The notes under the pieces were generated by a model. It searched no databases. It was not told the origin of the DNA and worked only from the letters and a program-made list of their open reading frames with translations. Below are positions 1-6,591 of a stretch of 11,280 nt of DNA, in pieces; the first letter of the stretch is position 1; every line of letters starts with the position of its first letter. Source of the stretch: Gemmatimonadota bacterium (GTDB lineage Bacteria; Orphanbacterota; Orphanbacteria; Orphanbacterales; Orphanbacteraceae); the NCBI GenBank assembly GCA_013002425.1, contig JABDJQ010000672.1:1-11280 (forward strand), in the 5' to 3' direction. A program made the position numbers and the translations under genes.

Positions 1-1
1 A

Positions 2-142
2 CGCGACGGAGCTCCATGTACTGCGTCGGAACGCGAACCAGAGTCCGACGAGCGCGTAGCCGAGAACGAACGAACCGTGCATCTGCGTCCAGAGCCACTG
101 CGCCGGGATCAGCGTCAGCGCGAGCGAGCGGAGATTCGTCGT
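2..142 (-). other. inverted coding fragment of a polytopic membrane protein
   Basis: Read on the minus strand from about base 142 to the window edge, this segment is open and encodes a typical hydrophobic membrane stretch containing WLWTQMHGSFVLGYALVG and then LWFAFRRS. An LW-x-x-(L/M)HGSFVLG element is characteristic, from memory, of the glycosyltransferase-like polytopic membrane family to which the adjacent plus-strand gene appears to belong, and there it lies just N-terminal to the part encoded from base 141. On the plus strand the same bases give polar, cysteine- and arginine-rich peptide with a stop at 57-59. The segment therefore seems to be the missing upstream part of the neighbouring gene in reversed orientation. 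It runs off the left edge. A real inversion and an assembly chimera are both possible. Confidence 0.6.
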
Positions 143-1502
143 GCGGTCGATCGCGCAGGCGGCGCTCTTTCCAGTCGCGCTCGCGGCTGTTTCGGCGATT
201 CATCCCGAAGGGCCGGCCGTCATTCTGTTCCCGTTCACTCATCTCGCGCCGCAGGAGATGGAAGGGCTCTCGAACTTCGAGTGGGAGCCGCTCTTTTCGG
301 GCGGCGTGGCGACCTGGTCGACGGCAACTCTCGCGCTCTGCCTGCAGGCGATCGTGCTCGTGATCGGGATCGCGGCGCTGATGCGGCGCGGGCAGATGAA
401 GCCGTGGGAGGGGGGCGTGCTTGCGCTTCTGCTGTTGCTCGCCCTTCGTCATCACCGGAACGGGGCGCTCTTCGCGCTGGCCGCGATTCCGGGTGTGGCG
501 CTCACGATCCGCAGCGCGCTCGAAAGCGGGGGCGAAAGCGGGAGCGAAAACGGAGGTGCTGACAGGAAGCCGCCTCTGCCCGCGCGCGCCATTCCCGTCG
601 CGATCGCGGCGCTGCTGGTCGCGGCGTGCGCGTCGACCGCCGTGCGCGGCTGGCCGATCACGGAAGACGCGTGGAAGAAGCCGGGCATCGGAATCGCCCG
701 GACGGCCCCGGTCGCGGGCATGAACTTCATTCGCGACGCGGAGATCGAGGGGCGCGGTTTCACGGCGTACACGTTCGCTTCGTACGCGCTCTACGCGCGC
801 CATCCCGAGGTGACGGTCTTCATCGACAGCCGCAACCGCTCGATTTATCCCCCCGAGATCTATCGCGAGTATCAAGCGGCGCGCAACGACGAAGTGCGCG
901 CGCTGGCGCTGCTGGGTAAGTACGATATCGACTTCGCGTGGATTCCGTTCGACGCGCGCACTCTGCAGTCTTCGATGGCGGGCGCGGCCGACTTCCTGCG
1001 CCGTGAAGATCGCTGGGCGCTCGTGCATATCGACGACCACTCGCTTCTTTACGTGCGGGAGGGGGGTGCGAACGACAAGCTGATTCACCCGGCGCCGCGC
1101 GACGCCGGGAGCGCGCAGGGGATCCGGCTTCAGCTGGGAGAACGGGCGGGCGGGCCGAAGTATTCGCCGTATCGCGCGATCGATCCGCTCGGCTATCGGC
1201 AGGGAATGTTCGACGGAAGACCGGACAGGGAGCGCGCGGCGTTCGATCGCGAGACAAAAAGGCTCATGGGGCACGACCCGGAGTCGCGCGTGGCGCTCCT
1301 GCTGCGCGCGGAAGCCCTGATCGCGGGCGGTTTTCCGGTGAAGGCGATCGAGCCGCTCGACAAGCTGCTCGCGCTCGACCCCGAGCACCCGTACGGGTTG
1401 CTGAACCGCGCCTCGCTGGCGCGTACGGCGGGCGACTACGACCTCGAAGTGGAGCTCGTGGCGCGCTTCAGGAAACTGTACCCGGGCAAGCTACCGGACT
1501 AA
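141..1502 (+). CDS. polytopic membrane protein with TPR-like C-terminus, 5' part missing or inverted
   Basis: From a GTG at 141 this gives 453 residues; the frame is open back to 60 but the added peptide is not membrane-like. Hydrophobic spans lie near residues 5-20, 62-82, 92-124 and 150-166. The motifs HPEGP (21-25), RHHRNGALFALAAIP (103-117), then a soluble domain with FTAYTFASYALYARHPEV and VFIDSRNRSIYP (207-237) and DIDFAWIPF (262-270) match the C-terminal half of large ArnT-like or dolichyl-phosphate-mannosyltransferase-like membrane proteins common in environmental bacteria. Residues 383-450 form one or two TPR-like helix pairs (LLLRAEALIAGGFPVKAIEP; LLNRASLARTAGDYDLEVEL). Such proteins normally begin with several more membrane helices, so this copy lacks its N-terminus. 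There is no good ribosome site at 141. Exact function is unknown; protein glycosylation or envelope assembly is only a family-level guess. Confidence 0.75.
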   Translation: MRSIAQAALFPVALAAVSAIHPEGPAVILFPFTHLAPQEMEGLSNFEWEPLFSGGVATWSTATLALCLQAIVLVIGIAALMRRGQMKPWEGGVLALLLLLALRHHRNGALFALAAIPGVALTIRSALESGGESGSENGGADRKPPLPARAIPVAIAALLVAACASTAVRGWPITEDAWKKPGIGIARTAPVAGMNFIRDAEIEGRGFTAYTFASYALYARHPEVTVFIDSRNRSIYPPEIYREYQAARNDEVRALALLGKYDIDFAWIPFDARTLQSSMAGAADFLRREDRWALVHIDDHSLLYVREGGANDKLIHPAPRDAGSAQGIRLQLGERAGGPKYSPYRAIDPLGYRQGMFDGRPDRERAAFDRETKRLMGHDPESRVALLLRAEALIAGGFPVKAIEPLDKLLALDPEHPYGLLNRASLARTAGDYDLEVELVARFRKLYPGKLPD

Positions 1503-1931
1503 CTTGTCGCTCGCACCCGTGTCCCCGTCTGCACCCGCGCTCCGGCTCGCACCAGCGCCCCGGCTCGCACCCGCGCTCCGGCTCGCACCCGCGCTCCGGC
1601 TCGCACCAGCGCTGCGGCTCGCCTTCACGAGCTTCGCTTCGGGCGTTGCGGGCGTCGCCTTCCGGTTCGGCACGATCTTCGCGATCTCCTGCGCCGCCAT
1701 GTGCGCGGCGTCGAGCCAGTTCTCGCCCCACCCCGACGCGTACGCCGCGATGTTGCCGACCAGCGTCGCCTGCACGTCGCACTGAATGCGGTCGGCCGAC
1801 TTCGAGAAGCGAACGCCCATCCAGACCACCTTGCCCATGGCGCTCCCGAGCACCTGATCGAACTGTGTCTGGATCGTGGCGTCGGACTGCGGGCGAAGCG
1901 TCAGATTCGAGGCCGTGATTCGGAACTGCAC
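1491..1931 (-). CDS. HPF/S30AE-like ribosome-associated protein with repeat tail
   Basis: A 146-residue protein starting at GTG, set by a strong ribosome site. Residues 1-90 (MQFRITASNLTL, then a helix DATIQTQFDQVLG, strands VVWMGVRFS and IQCDVQATLVG, and a final helix WLDAAHMAAQEIAKIV) follow the beta-alpha-beta-beta-beta-alpha order of the S30AE fold of hibernation-promoting factor and RaiA. In that family it binds the 30S subunit in slow growth. The match is by pattern only and the sequence is divergent, so function is tentative. Residues about 107-136 are a low-complexity tail of the six-residue unit ASRSAG repeated about five times, with one Arg per unit, replacing the usual dimerisation domain of long HPFs. 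The gene lies 82 bases after sixA and may be co-transcribed with pckA-sixA. Its stop overlaps the convergent plus-strand membrane gene by 12 bases. Confidence 0.65.
   Translation of the reverse strand: MQFRITASNLTLRPQSDATIQTQFDQVLGSAMGKVVWMGVRFSKSADRIQCDVQATLVGNIAAYASGWGENWLDAAHMAAQEIAKIVPNRKATPATPEAKLVKASRSAGASRSAGASRSAGASRGAGASRSAGADGDTGASDKLVR
1538..1623. repeat. 18-bp in-frame tandem repeat encoding ASRSAG units
   Basis: Four full copies of the 18-base unit CGCTCCGGCTCGCACC(C/A)G begin at 1538, 1556, 1574 and 1592, with a partial fifth copy at 1610-1623. Copies differ by one or two bases. Because 18 is a multiple of three, gain or loss of a unit keeps the HPF-like reading frame. The flanking bases 1508-1537 look like decayed copies. 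Confidence 0.9.
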
Positions 1932-1936
1932 GAGAT

Positions 1937-1943
1937 TCCTCCC
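1937..1943 (-). promoter_or_regulatory. ribosome binding site for HPF-like gene
   Basis: GGGAGGA on the minus strand, with five bases before a GTG at 1931. It is the only good ribosome site near the 5' end and decides the GTG start. The same GGGAGGA core precedes pckA and the PFGVWER-protein gene. Confidence 0.75.
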
Positions 1944-2013
1944 TGGTTCGGACGATCGATCAGAAACACCTTCTACTGTTTCTATCGGCCGCCCGGGAGG
2001 AGATTCTGAGGCT

Positions 2014-2460
2014 CTAAAGCAGCTTCGGGTGGAATTCTTCGTCGATTTCCCAGTCGAATTCGCCCTTCGTGAGCGTTGTGGCGGCTGCGGTCTCGAACGC
2101 GGGGGTGTCCTGGACGCCGGTCAGGTGAAAGAGCAGGTTCGAAATCTGGGGCATGTGCCCGACGATCGCGACCGAAACGGTGGCGCGGTTGATTTCGATC
2201 GCGATTTCGGTGACGTCGTCGGTGGGCAGGAGGCCGGCGACGTGCTGGACGATGGCACTGTGACCGATCTGAGCGGCCAGGATCGCGGCGGTCTGGGAGG
2301 CGCGCAGTTTGCCGCTGTGCAGGATGAGCTGCACCTCGTACCCGGCTTCGAAGAGCTGGTACGCGACGTTCTCCGCCTGCTTCACTCCGATCTTCGAGAG
2401 CTCCTTCTCGCCGGAGGGGCCGGGGCTCGCGTGGCCGTGTCGCATCAGAATCAGTGCCAT
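2014..2460 (-). CDS. sixA: phosphohistidine phosphatase SixA
   Basis: A 148-residue member of the histidine phosphatase (phosphoglycerate mutase-like) superfamily, of the short SixA length. The catalytic RHG motif is at residues 7-9 (LILMRHGHA), Arg53 lies in SGKLRASQTA, and the second catalytic histidine His102 lies in IVGHMPQIS. His8 would be the nucleophile that takes phosphate from a phosphohistidine on a partner protein. In E. coli SixA acts on phospho-NPr of the nitrogen PTS. The start is an ATG 13 bases after the pckA stop, with AGGAGA at 2467-2472 as ribosome site, so the two are surely co-transcribed. The protein has no signal peptide and should be cytoplasmic. The partner in this organism is not visible in the window. 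Confidence 0.9.
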   Translation of the reverse strand: MALILMRHGHASPGPSGEKELSKIGVKQAENVAYQLFEAGYEVQLILHSGKLRASQTAAILAAQIGHSAIVQHVAGLLPTDDVTEIAIEINRATVSVAIVGHMPQISNLLFHLTGVQDTPAFETAAATTLTKGEFDWEIDEEFHPKLL

Positions 2461-2473
2461 CGTCGGTCTCCTG

Positions 2474-4249
2474 TCAGCTCGCGATCACTTTGACGATCGC
2501 GGGATCGACGTCGAATTTCTCGAGGAACGCCCTGCGTTCGGACTTCATGCGCTTCACCCAGTCGCGATAGAGATCGGTCTTGCCGTTCTTCTCGAAGAAG
2601 AGCGACGGGTTCAGGATCTCGGCCGGCACTTTCTCGAGCAGTTCGGCGTTTTCGGGCGCGTCAACGTCGACGATTTCGTAACCGTAATCGGGATCTTTCT
2701 TCCATTTCACGTGGTCCGTGAGCAGAGCCTCGAGCATCGCGGACGAATGACGGATCTTCACTTTGAGAGCGCGTCCGGCGTCGACGTCTTTCTGACCGCC
2801 GCCGACGTAGCCCGTGTTCATCATCCACATGTCGGTCTGGCCCATGCCGGCGGCGAGTTCCTTGAAGCGCACGGCCTGCAGACCGAACGCGCGCGGGAAG
2901 AACGGCTGCGTGAAGGGCGAGCGCGTCTTGCCGCGCTCCTTGCCGGCGGCCGACGTCTTGGTCGTTTCGCCGAGCATGAAGTAGCCCGCGGCCTGTTCGG
3001 GAGACGTGAACTTCACGATGCCTGGCGTCGCCGCATCGGGACCTTCGTCGCGGTTCAGAATGCCCATCGAATGGATCGGTGGAATGTGGTGCAGGTCGGC
3101 CGCGTCTTCGATCGCCTTCATCGGGATGATCGAACGCCCGTTCTGCGTCCACTGCACGAAGTCCCATCCGTCTTTCGTGATGCCGTCGTCGACGACTTCG
3201 TCGTACGAAACTTCACCTTTGATATATTTGTCGACGTTCGCCGCTTCGGACCCCGTCTGAATCAGGATGTCGCGCATGCGTCCCACTTCCGCCGGCGTCA
3301 TCTTCGTCTTGAAGAAGTCATACTTGCCCGACTCGTCCACGTAGACGTTTTCGACCCACGCGGTCGGGTCGAGCGTGCCGCGGTAGATCACGGGTTCCGT
3401 TTCGTCGGTCAACCCCTGCGTCTTCGCGAAACAGCCGTTCTCGGTGATCGAGCAGCCGCCGCCCGGCCAGAGCACGACCATGTCGTCCTGGATCGGCTGC
3501 GTGACTTCGCCCTGCTTCGAGAACGTGGTCGTCGTCTTGCCCGTACCCGAAAGTCCCATGACGGTCATCGTGAGATGTTCGGAGCCCTTCGTGACGGCTT
3601 TCGCCCCCGCGTGCAGCACGAGCCCGCCCCGTTCGTAGACGTAATCGTTCAGCATGCGGAGCGCGGCCTTCTTGCTCTCGCCGAAATAATCGGGCCCCAT
3701 GATGTAACTCGTGCTGTTCTCGAGATCGACCAGGATCGCCTGCTCGCCCGGCATTCCCTTCGCGAAACAGTCGGGCGTGTAGACGACGCGGAGCACGGGA
3801 TCGAAGTCCTTCGCGAGCTGCTCGGGGGTTTCGACGACCTCGCGCGGGAACGTCAGGATCTGCTGCATCGCGGCGATGTTTGCGCCTTCGAGCGTGTAGA
3901 ACCACTCCGTGGGAAACGCGTGCTCCCCGATTCCGATGTAGCCCTGGATCGAGATCAGCTGCCCCTTGTCCTCGATGTACTTCCGCTGGAGTTCGATCAG
4001 CTCGCGCCCCTTCGCCGGGTCGAGCAGATTGCCCGAGAAGTTCGCTTTTTCGGACTCGGGATAGAGAAGGTACGTATAGCCGGCCATACGGGCTTTGTTG
4101 CGCGAGATCTTGCAGAGGTTGCCGTGGGCGGTCTGGATGACCGACGGCGTGTGTTCGAGAGCGAGCTTGTGAAGTTCATCCTGCGTCGGGTTCGCAATGA
4201 CTTTCACGGGATACGGTTTGGGGCCACCCGCGGGCTTGCGCATCGCCAT
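2474..4249 (-). CDS. pckA: phosphoenolpyruvate carboxykinase (ATP)
   Basis: A 591-residue cytoplasmic enzyme that converts oxaloacetate and ATP to PEP, CO2 and ADP, the entry step of gluconeogenesis. It has the ATP-type kinase-1a motif GLSGTGKTT (232-240), the metal-binding Asp pair DD (255-256), ENGCFAK (270-276), YFGESKK (188-194; lysine equivalent to E. coli Lys213), His213 in LVLHAGA (equivalent to His232), Arg372 in QNGRSIIP (equivalent to Arg333), ERGKT (438-442) and MMNTGYVGGG near residue 480. It is about 50 residues longer than E. coli PckA and diverges strongly at both ends, so it belongs to a divergent ATP-type branch. The start is ATG with GGGAGGA seven bases upstream; an in-frame ATG two codons later is less well spaced. 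It is the first gene of a pckA-sixA unit. Confidence 0.93.
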   Translation of the reverse strand: MAMRKPAGGPKPYPVKVIANPTQDELHKLALEHTPSVIQTAHGNLCKISRNKARMAGYTYLLYPESEKANFSGNLLDPAKGRELIELQRKYIEDKGQLISIQGYIGIGEHAFPTEWFYTLEGANIAAMQQILTFPREVVETPEQLAKDFDPVLRVVYTPDCFAKGMPGEQAILVDLENSTSYIMGPDYFGESKKAALRMLNDYVYERGGLVLHAGAKAVTKGSEHLTMTVMGLSGTGKTTTTFSKQGEVTQPIQDDMVVLWPGGGCSITENGCFAKTQGLTDETEPVIYRGTLDPTAWVENVYVDESGKYDFFKTKMTPAEVGRMRDILIQTGSEAANVDKYIKGEVSYDEVVDDGITKDGWDFVQWTQNGRSIIPMKAIEDAADLHHIPPIHSMGILNRDEGPDAATPGIVKFTSPEQAAGYFMLGETTKTSAAGKERGKTRSPFTQPFFPRAFGLQAVRFKELAAGMGQTDMWMMNTGYVGGGQKDVDAGRALKVKIRHSSAMLEALLTDHVKWKKDPDYGYEIVDVDAPENAELLEKVPAEILNPSLFFEKNGKTDLYRDWVKRMKSERRAFLEKFDVDPAIVKVIAS

Positions 4250-4325
4250 TCTATGTCCTCCCAGAAGGGGGCGAGAGGCTTCCCGCCCGGAGTTCCTGTA
4301 TTCGGATCGGAAATCGACTGTTCAG

Positions 4326-4353
4326 TGTATAGGGCGCGGCGGGAGAGGGGCAA
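4326..4353 (-). promoter_or_regulatory. candidate sigma-70 type promoter of pckA
   Basis: On the minus strand a -35-like TTGCCC (4353-4348) is followed after 16 bases by a -10-like TATACA (4331-4326). Each matches four of six consensus bases. It would give a leader of about 70 bases before pckA. A weaker alternative, TGAACA with AATACA, lies closer to the gene. A similar TTGCCC box lies upstream of the peptidase gene. This is pattern-based only. Confidence 0.35.
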
Positions 4354-4371
4354 GGGTGTTCTGGGAGGGGG
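4341..4371 (+). other. G-quadruplex motif overlapping pckA -35 box
   Basis: G-runs at 4341-4343, 4347-4350, 4354-4356, 4363-4365 and 4367-4371 are separated by loops of 3, 3, 6 and 1 bases, which meets the usual G3+N1-7 rule. The G-rich strand is the template strand for pckA, and the motif covers the candidate -35 element at 4348-4353. Confidence 0.5.
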
Positions 4372-4419
4372 CTTAGGTGGTTTCCGAAGGGGCATAAGGG
4401 GTTTGGGAAGAGGTGTTCG

Positions 4420-4470
4420 GGGTCGCCGACGGGTCGCCGACGGGCCGCCGCCGGGCCGGACGCGCCCGGC
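4420..4470. repeat. 11-bp tandem repeat with adjoining hairpin
   Basis: GGGTCGCCGAC occurs exactly at 4420-4430 and 4431-4441. A variant GGGCCGCCGCC follows at 4442-4452 and a decayed copy at 4453-4463. The last units contain a perfect 7-bp stem, GCCGGGC (4450-4456) with GCCCGGC (4464-4470) and a 7-base loop. No function is apparent. Confidence 0.7.
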
Positions 4471-4661
4471 ATGCGCGGCTTCGGGATCCCTGGCTGACCG
4501 CCTTTCATGAGCGAGGCGGAAGGGGGCATTGTGGGGTGACTTCTGTTGCCGCCATATGAGGGTTGGTGCAGGTGCGCCGAAGGCGGACAGCTCGAGGTTG
4601 GTCTCCCTCGCCGCGCACACCGGGCGCGTCCGTCGCGTCGGCGACATCGCCTGGAAGTGTA

Positions 4662-4680
4662 GGGGGAGGGGCGGGGCGGG
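4662..4680 (+). other. tight single-base-loop G-quadruplex motif
   Basis: GGGGGAGGGGCGGGGCGGG has four G-runs with loops of one base each, the layout expected to form very stable parallel quadruplexes. It lies about 55 bases beyond the hairpin that follows the peptidase gene. In the minus-strand transcript the same bases are a C-rich, G-poor stretch. Confidence 0.6.
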
Positions 4681-4733
4681 TGGCGAGAGAAGGGGATCCG
4701 AAAGTCATTTCCGTTTCCCTGACTCCCTCGTGC

Positions 4734-4779
4734 ACGTATGCAATCCGGACCGCGCGCAAGCGGCCCGGACTACATACGT
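4734..4779 (-). terminator. hairpin after the oligopeptidase gene
   Basis: A long imperfect hairpin starts eight bases after the stop codon of the peptidase gene. Outer arms ACGTATG/CATACGT (4734-4740 with 4773-4779), a 3x3 internal loop, then TCCGG/CCGGA and a five-pair GC stem (one G-T wobble on the transcript) close a 6-base loop. No U-run follows, so it may be a Rho-assisted terminator or a 3'-end stabiliser. Confidence 0.55.
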
Positions 4780-4787
4780 TCCGACGC

Positions 4788-6515
4788 CTACTCGCCCAGG
4801 ATCGACTGCACGAACTGCAGTCGCTTTTCGATGTCGCGCGCGAGCGGTTCGTACGAGAGCTTGTCGTAGCCGAGCATCTGCGCGACTTCGTCGCCGTAGA
4901 GTTTGTTCGCGGGGGCGAACCAGTCGCTCAGCATGAACGCGCCGGCTTCGGGCGAACGCCACCACGGATCGCCGAATTTCGTCGAAAGTCCTTCGTGCAT
5001 CTGCTTGGCGAGCGCGTAGGAGCGGGCGTAGTCGGCGGAATAGAAGAACGGGTCGACGTCGGTACGGAATCGCAGGGCTTCTTCGTCGGTCATTTCGAAG
5101 CCGTACGCTTTCGAGAAGAGCTGGCGATACACTTCCTGCATGTTGTCGCCGGCGTTGCCGTCGTACTGCCCTTCGTAAATCGCGGGGTCGCCGCCGTGCA
5201 GCACGGTTTCGTAGACGAGCTTGGCGCCGGCGTAGCGCCGCGTGTAATAGAGATCCCAGAACGCGCGGTTCTGCACGAGGCGCGCGATCTCCTCGTCGGT
5301 CATGAGCGGCACCTTCTGGTCGAACGGCGCGAAGCGATTGTAGTCGCGCACGAATTCGCGGTACCACTTGAGCCAGTCGGGGTCGCCCCACAGCCCTTCA
5401 TAGAGCCCGGAGTACGCTTCGGTCACGGTGTTGTTGCCGAGCTGCTGGAATTCCCATACGTCGGTCGTCGCGTTCGCGAAGTGAACGGCGTGGCCGCCTT
5501 CGTGGAAGAACGTGTCGAAGTCGGGGACGCCGCCGGACGGCTTCACGCTGAAACGCACGTCGTCGGGGACCGCAATCGGATAGCAGACGGCGCGCGAGTC
5601 CTTGCCCGGGCGCTTCGTGTCGTCGACGTGAATCGGCTTGCCCGAAACGCCGTTCATCGTCAGCCCGATGTTTTCGAGAAAGCCGCGGAACGCGGGCATC
5701 GCGAGCTCTTCGGGGAAGTACTTGTTGAACTCGCTGACCTGCGCGAGGCGTCCGATGTCGGAGCGCCGGAACTCGCTCGGCTCTTTCCCGAGCACGGCGC
5801 GTGCTTCGCGTGCGAAGAGATCGTGGTAGAGCGCGTCGGTCTCTTCGATGAACGCGGACGACATCGCGATGAGTTCTTTCAGGTTCACGTTGCGCGCCTG
5901 CTCGCTGACCTGGACGTACGAGTCGAAGCCGAGCGCGGCGACGAGTTCGTGCTCTTCCTTCGTCTTGCGCTCGTGAATCGGGTTCAGCACTTCGGCCCAG
6001 AAGCGCGCCGTGGCGGTCTGGATCTTCTCGCGCTTCGCCGGGTCGGGTTCGTTGTCGACCATGCCGTCGAGATCGCGATAGGCGACTTCGCCGGGCACTC
6101 CCTCGATCGTCACCTTGCCCGTCGTCTCCGCGTCGGAGATTTCGTCGTCATACTTCGCGGTGCGAAGCGCGATGTGCTCGCCGATCAGATAATTGCGCAG
6201 AAACTCGAGCGCGCGCTTTTCGTCGCCCGACGCGGCCGCGATCCCCTTCTCGACAGTCGCGATCGACTCGCGCGAGAAGAGGTCCTCTTGACCCTTGTAC
6301 GTCTGCCCGATGATCGAGCGCTCCCCGAACGTGTTCGAGAACCACGAGAGCATCATCTGCACTTCGACGAGCGCCGACGCCTGGTCGCGGATCTCGGCGA
6401 TCGTGAGGCCGGTGTCCTTCGGCTGCTGTGCGCACCCGATCGCGACGGCGCCCGTGATCACTGCGATGAGTGCGGCGGCGATGAACCCGCGGCCGCGTTT
6501 CAGAATCCCGTTCAT
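4788..6515 (-). CDS. M3-like zinc oligopeptidase, predicted lipoprotein
   Basis: A 575-residue gluzincin-type metallopeptidase. The active site is HEGGH (338-342) within FDTFFHEGGHAVHFA: two His zinc ligands and catalytic Glu339, with Glu366 in NTVTEAYSGLYE 24 residues later placed as the third ligand. The helical layout and length fit the M3 (thimet oligopeptidase/PepF) group, although M3 enzymes usually read HEFGH. The N-terminus is a signal sequence (KRGRG, then FIAAALIAVITGAVAIGC) with Cys28 as a lipidation site; the lipobox AIGC is slightly atypical. It should act in the periplasm or on the envelope, degrading short peptides. The start at 6515 is chosen over an in-frame ATG 35 codons upstream because it has AGGAGGAG before it, begins the signal peptide, and lies downstream of the candidate promoter. 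It is probably monocistronic, with a hairpin after it. Confidence 0.85.
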   Translation of the reverse strand: MNGILKRGRGFIAAALIAVITGAVAIGCAQQPKDTGLTIAEIRDQASALVEVQMMLSWFSNTFGERSIIGQTYKGQEDLFSRESIATVEKGIAAASGDEKRALEFLRNYLIGEHIALRTAKYDDEISDAETTGKVTIEGVPGEVAYRDLDGMVDNEPDPAKREKIQTATARFWAEVLNPIHERKTKEEHELVAALGFDSYVQVSEQARNVNLKELIAMSSAFIEETDALYHDLFAREARAVLGKEPSEFRRSDIGRLAQVSEFNKYFPEELAMPAFRGFLENIGLTMNGVSGKPIHVDDTKRPGKDSRAVCYPIAVPDDVRFSVKPSGGVPDFDTFFHEGGHAVHFANATTDVWEFQQLGNNTVTEAYSGLYEGLWGDPDWLKWYREFVRDYNRFAPFDQKVPLMTDEEIARLVQNRAFWDLYYTRRYAGAKLVYETVLHGGDPAIYEGQYDGNAGDNMQEVYRQLFSKAYGFEMTDEEALRFRTDVDPFFYSADYARSYALAKQMHEGLSTKFGDPWWRSPEAGAFMLSDWFAPANKLYGDEVAQMLGYDKLSYEPLARDIEKRLQFVQSILGE

Positions 6516-6524
6516 TGCTTTTCG

Positions 6525-6532
6525 CTCCTCCT
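6525..6532 (-). promoter_or_regulatory. ribosome binding site for oligopeptidase
   Basis: AGGAGGAG on the minus strand, nine bases before the ATG at 6515. It supports the shorter start, which yields a clean lipoprotein signal peptide, over the upstream in-frame ATG at 6620. Confidence 0.7.
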
Positions 6533-6591
6533 GGGTTACGGCGCGGGCGCGTGGCCACGGGCCGGAAATCCGATAGTTCGTATTTGTGAGA

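Larger units (their letters stand above)
4250..4787. other. 538-base gene-free region upstream of pckA
   Basis: No convincing gene is seen on either strand; open frames here are arginine- or proline-rich GC artefacts. It holds, from left to right, the pckA ribosome site and candidate promoter, a G-quadruplex motif over the -35 box, an 11-base tandem repeat with a hairpin, about 190 bases in which I see nothing (4471-4661), a second tight G-quadruplex motif, and the terminator-like hairpin of the peptidase gene. G-runs are almost entirely on the plus strand. Confidence 0.6.

Noticed and set aside
520..553. short GCGAAAGCGGGG-like repeat in the membrane gene
   Set aside because: Only about three imperfect 12-base copies coding a Gly/Ser/Glu linker; minor low complexity.
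1538..1623. possible CRISPR array
   Set aside because: The repeats are directly adjacent with no spacers and lie within a coding frame.
1504..1785. plus-strand frame through the 18-bp repeat
   Set aside because: It is only a repeat-driven shadow of the HPF-like gene, with no ribosome site.
1962..1983. 7-bp inverted repeat AGAAACA/TGTTTCT between sixA and the HPF-like gene
   Set aside because: Short AT-rich stem with an 8-base loop and no U-run; could be a weak operator or chance, not enough to annotate.
2309..4510. 733-codon open frame on the plus strand across pckA
   Set aside because: It is antisense to a strongly recognisable PEP carboxykinase; its protein is rich in Arg, His and Asp with no motif. 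Long open antisense frames are common in DNA with this GC bias.
4204..4647. 147-codon minus-strand frame upstream of and overlapping pckA
   Set aside because: Pro/Arg-rich low-complexity product, no ribosome site, and it overlaps the pckA start in another frame.
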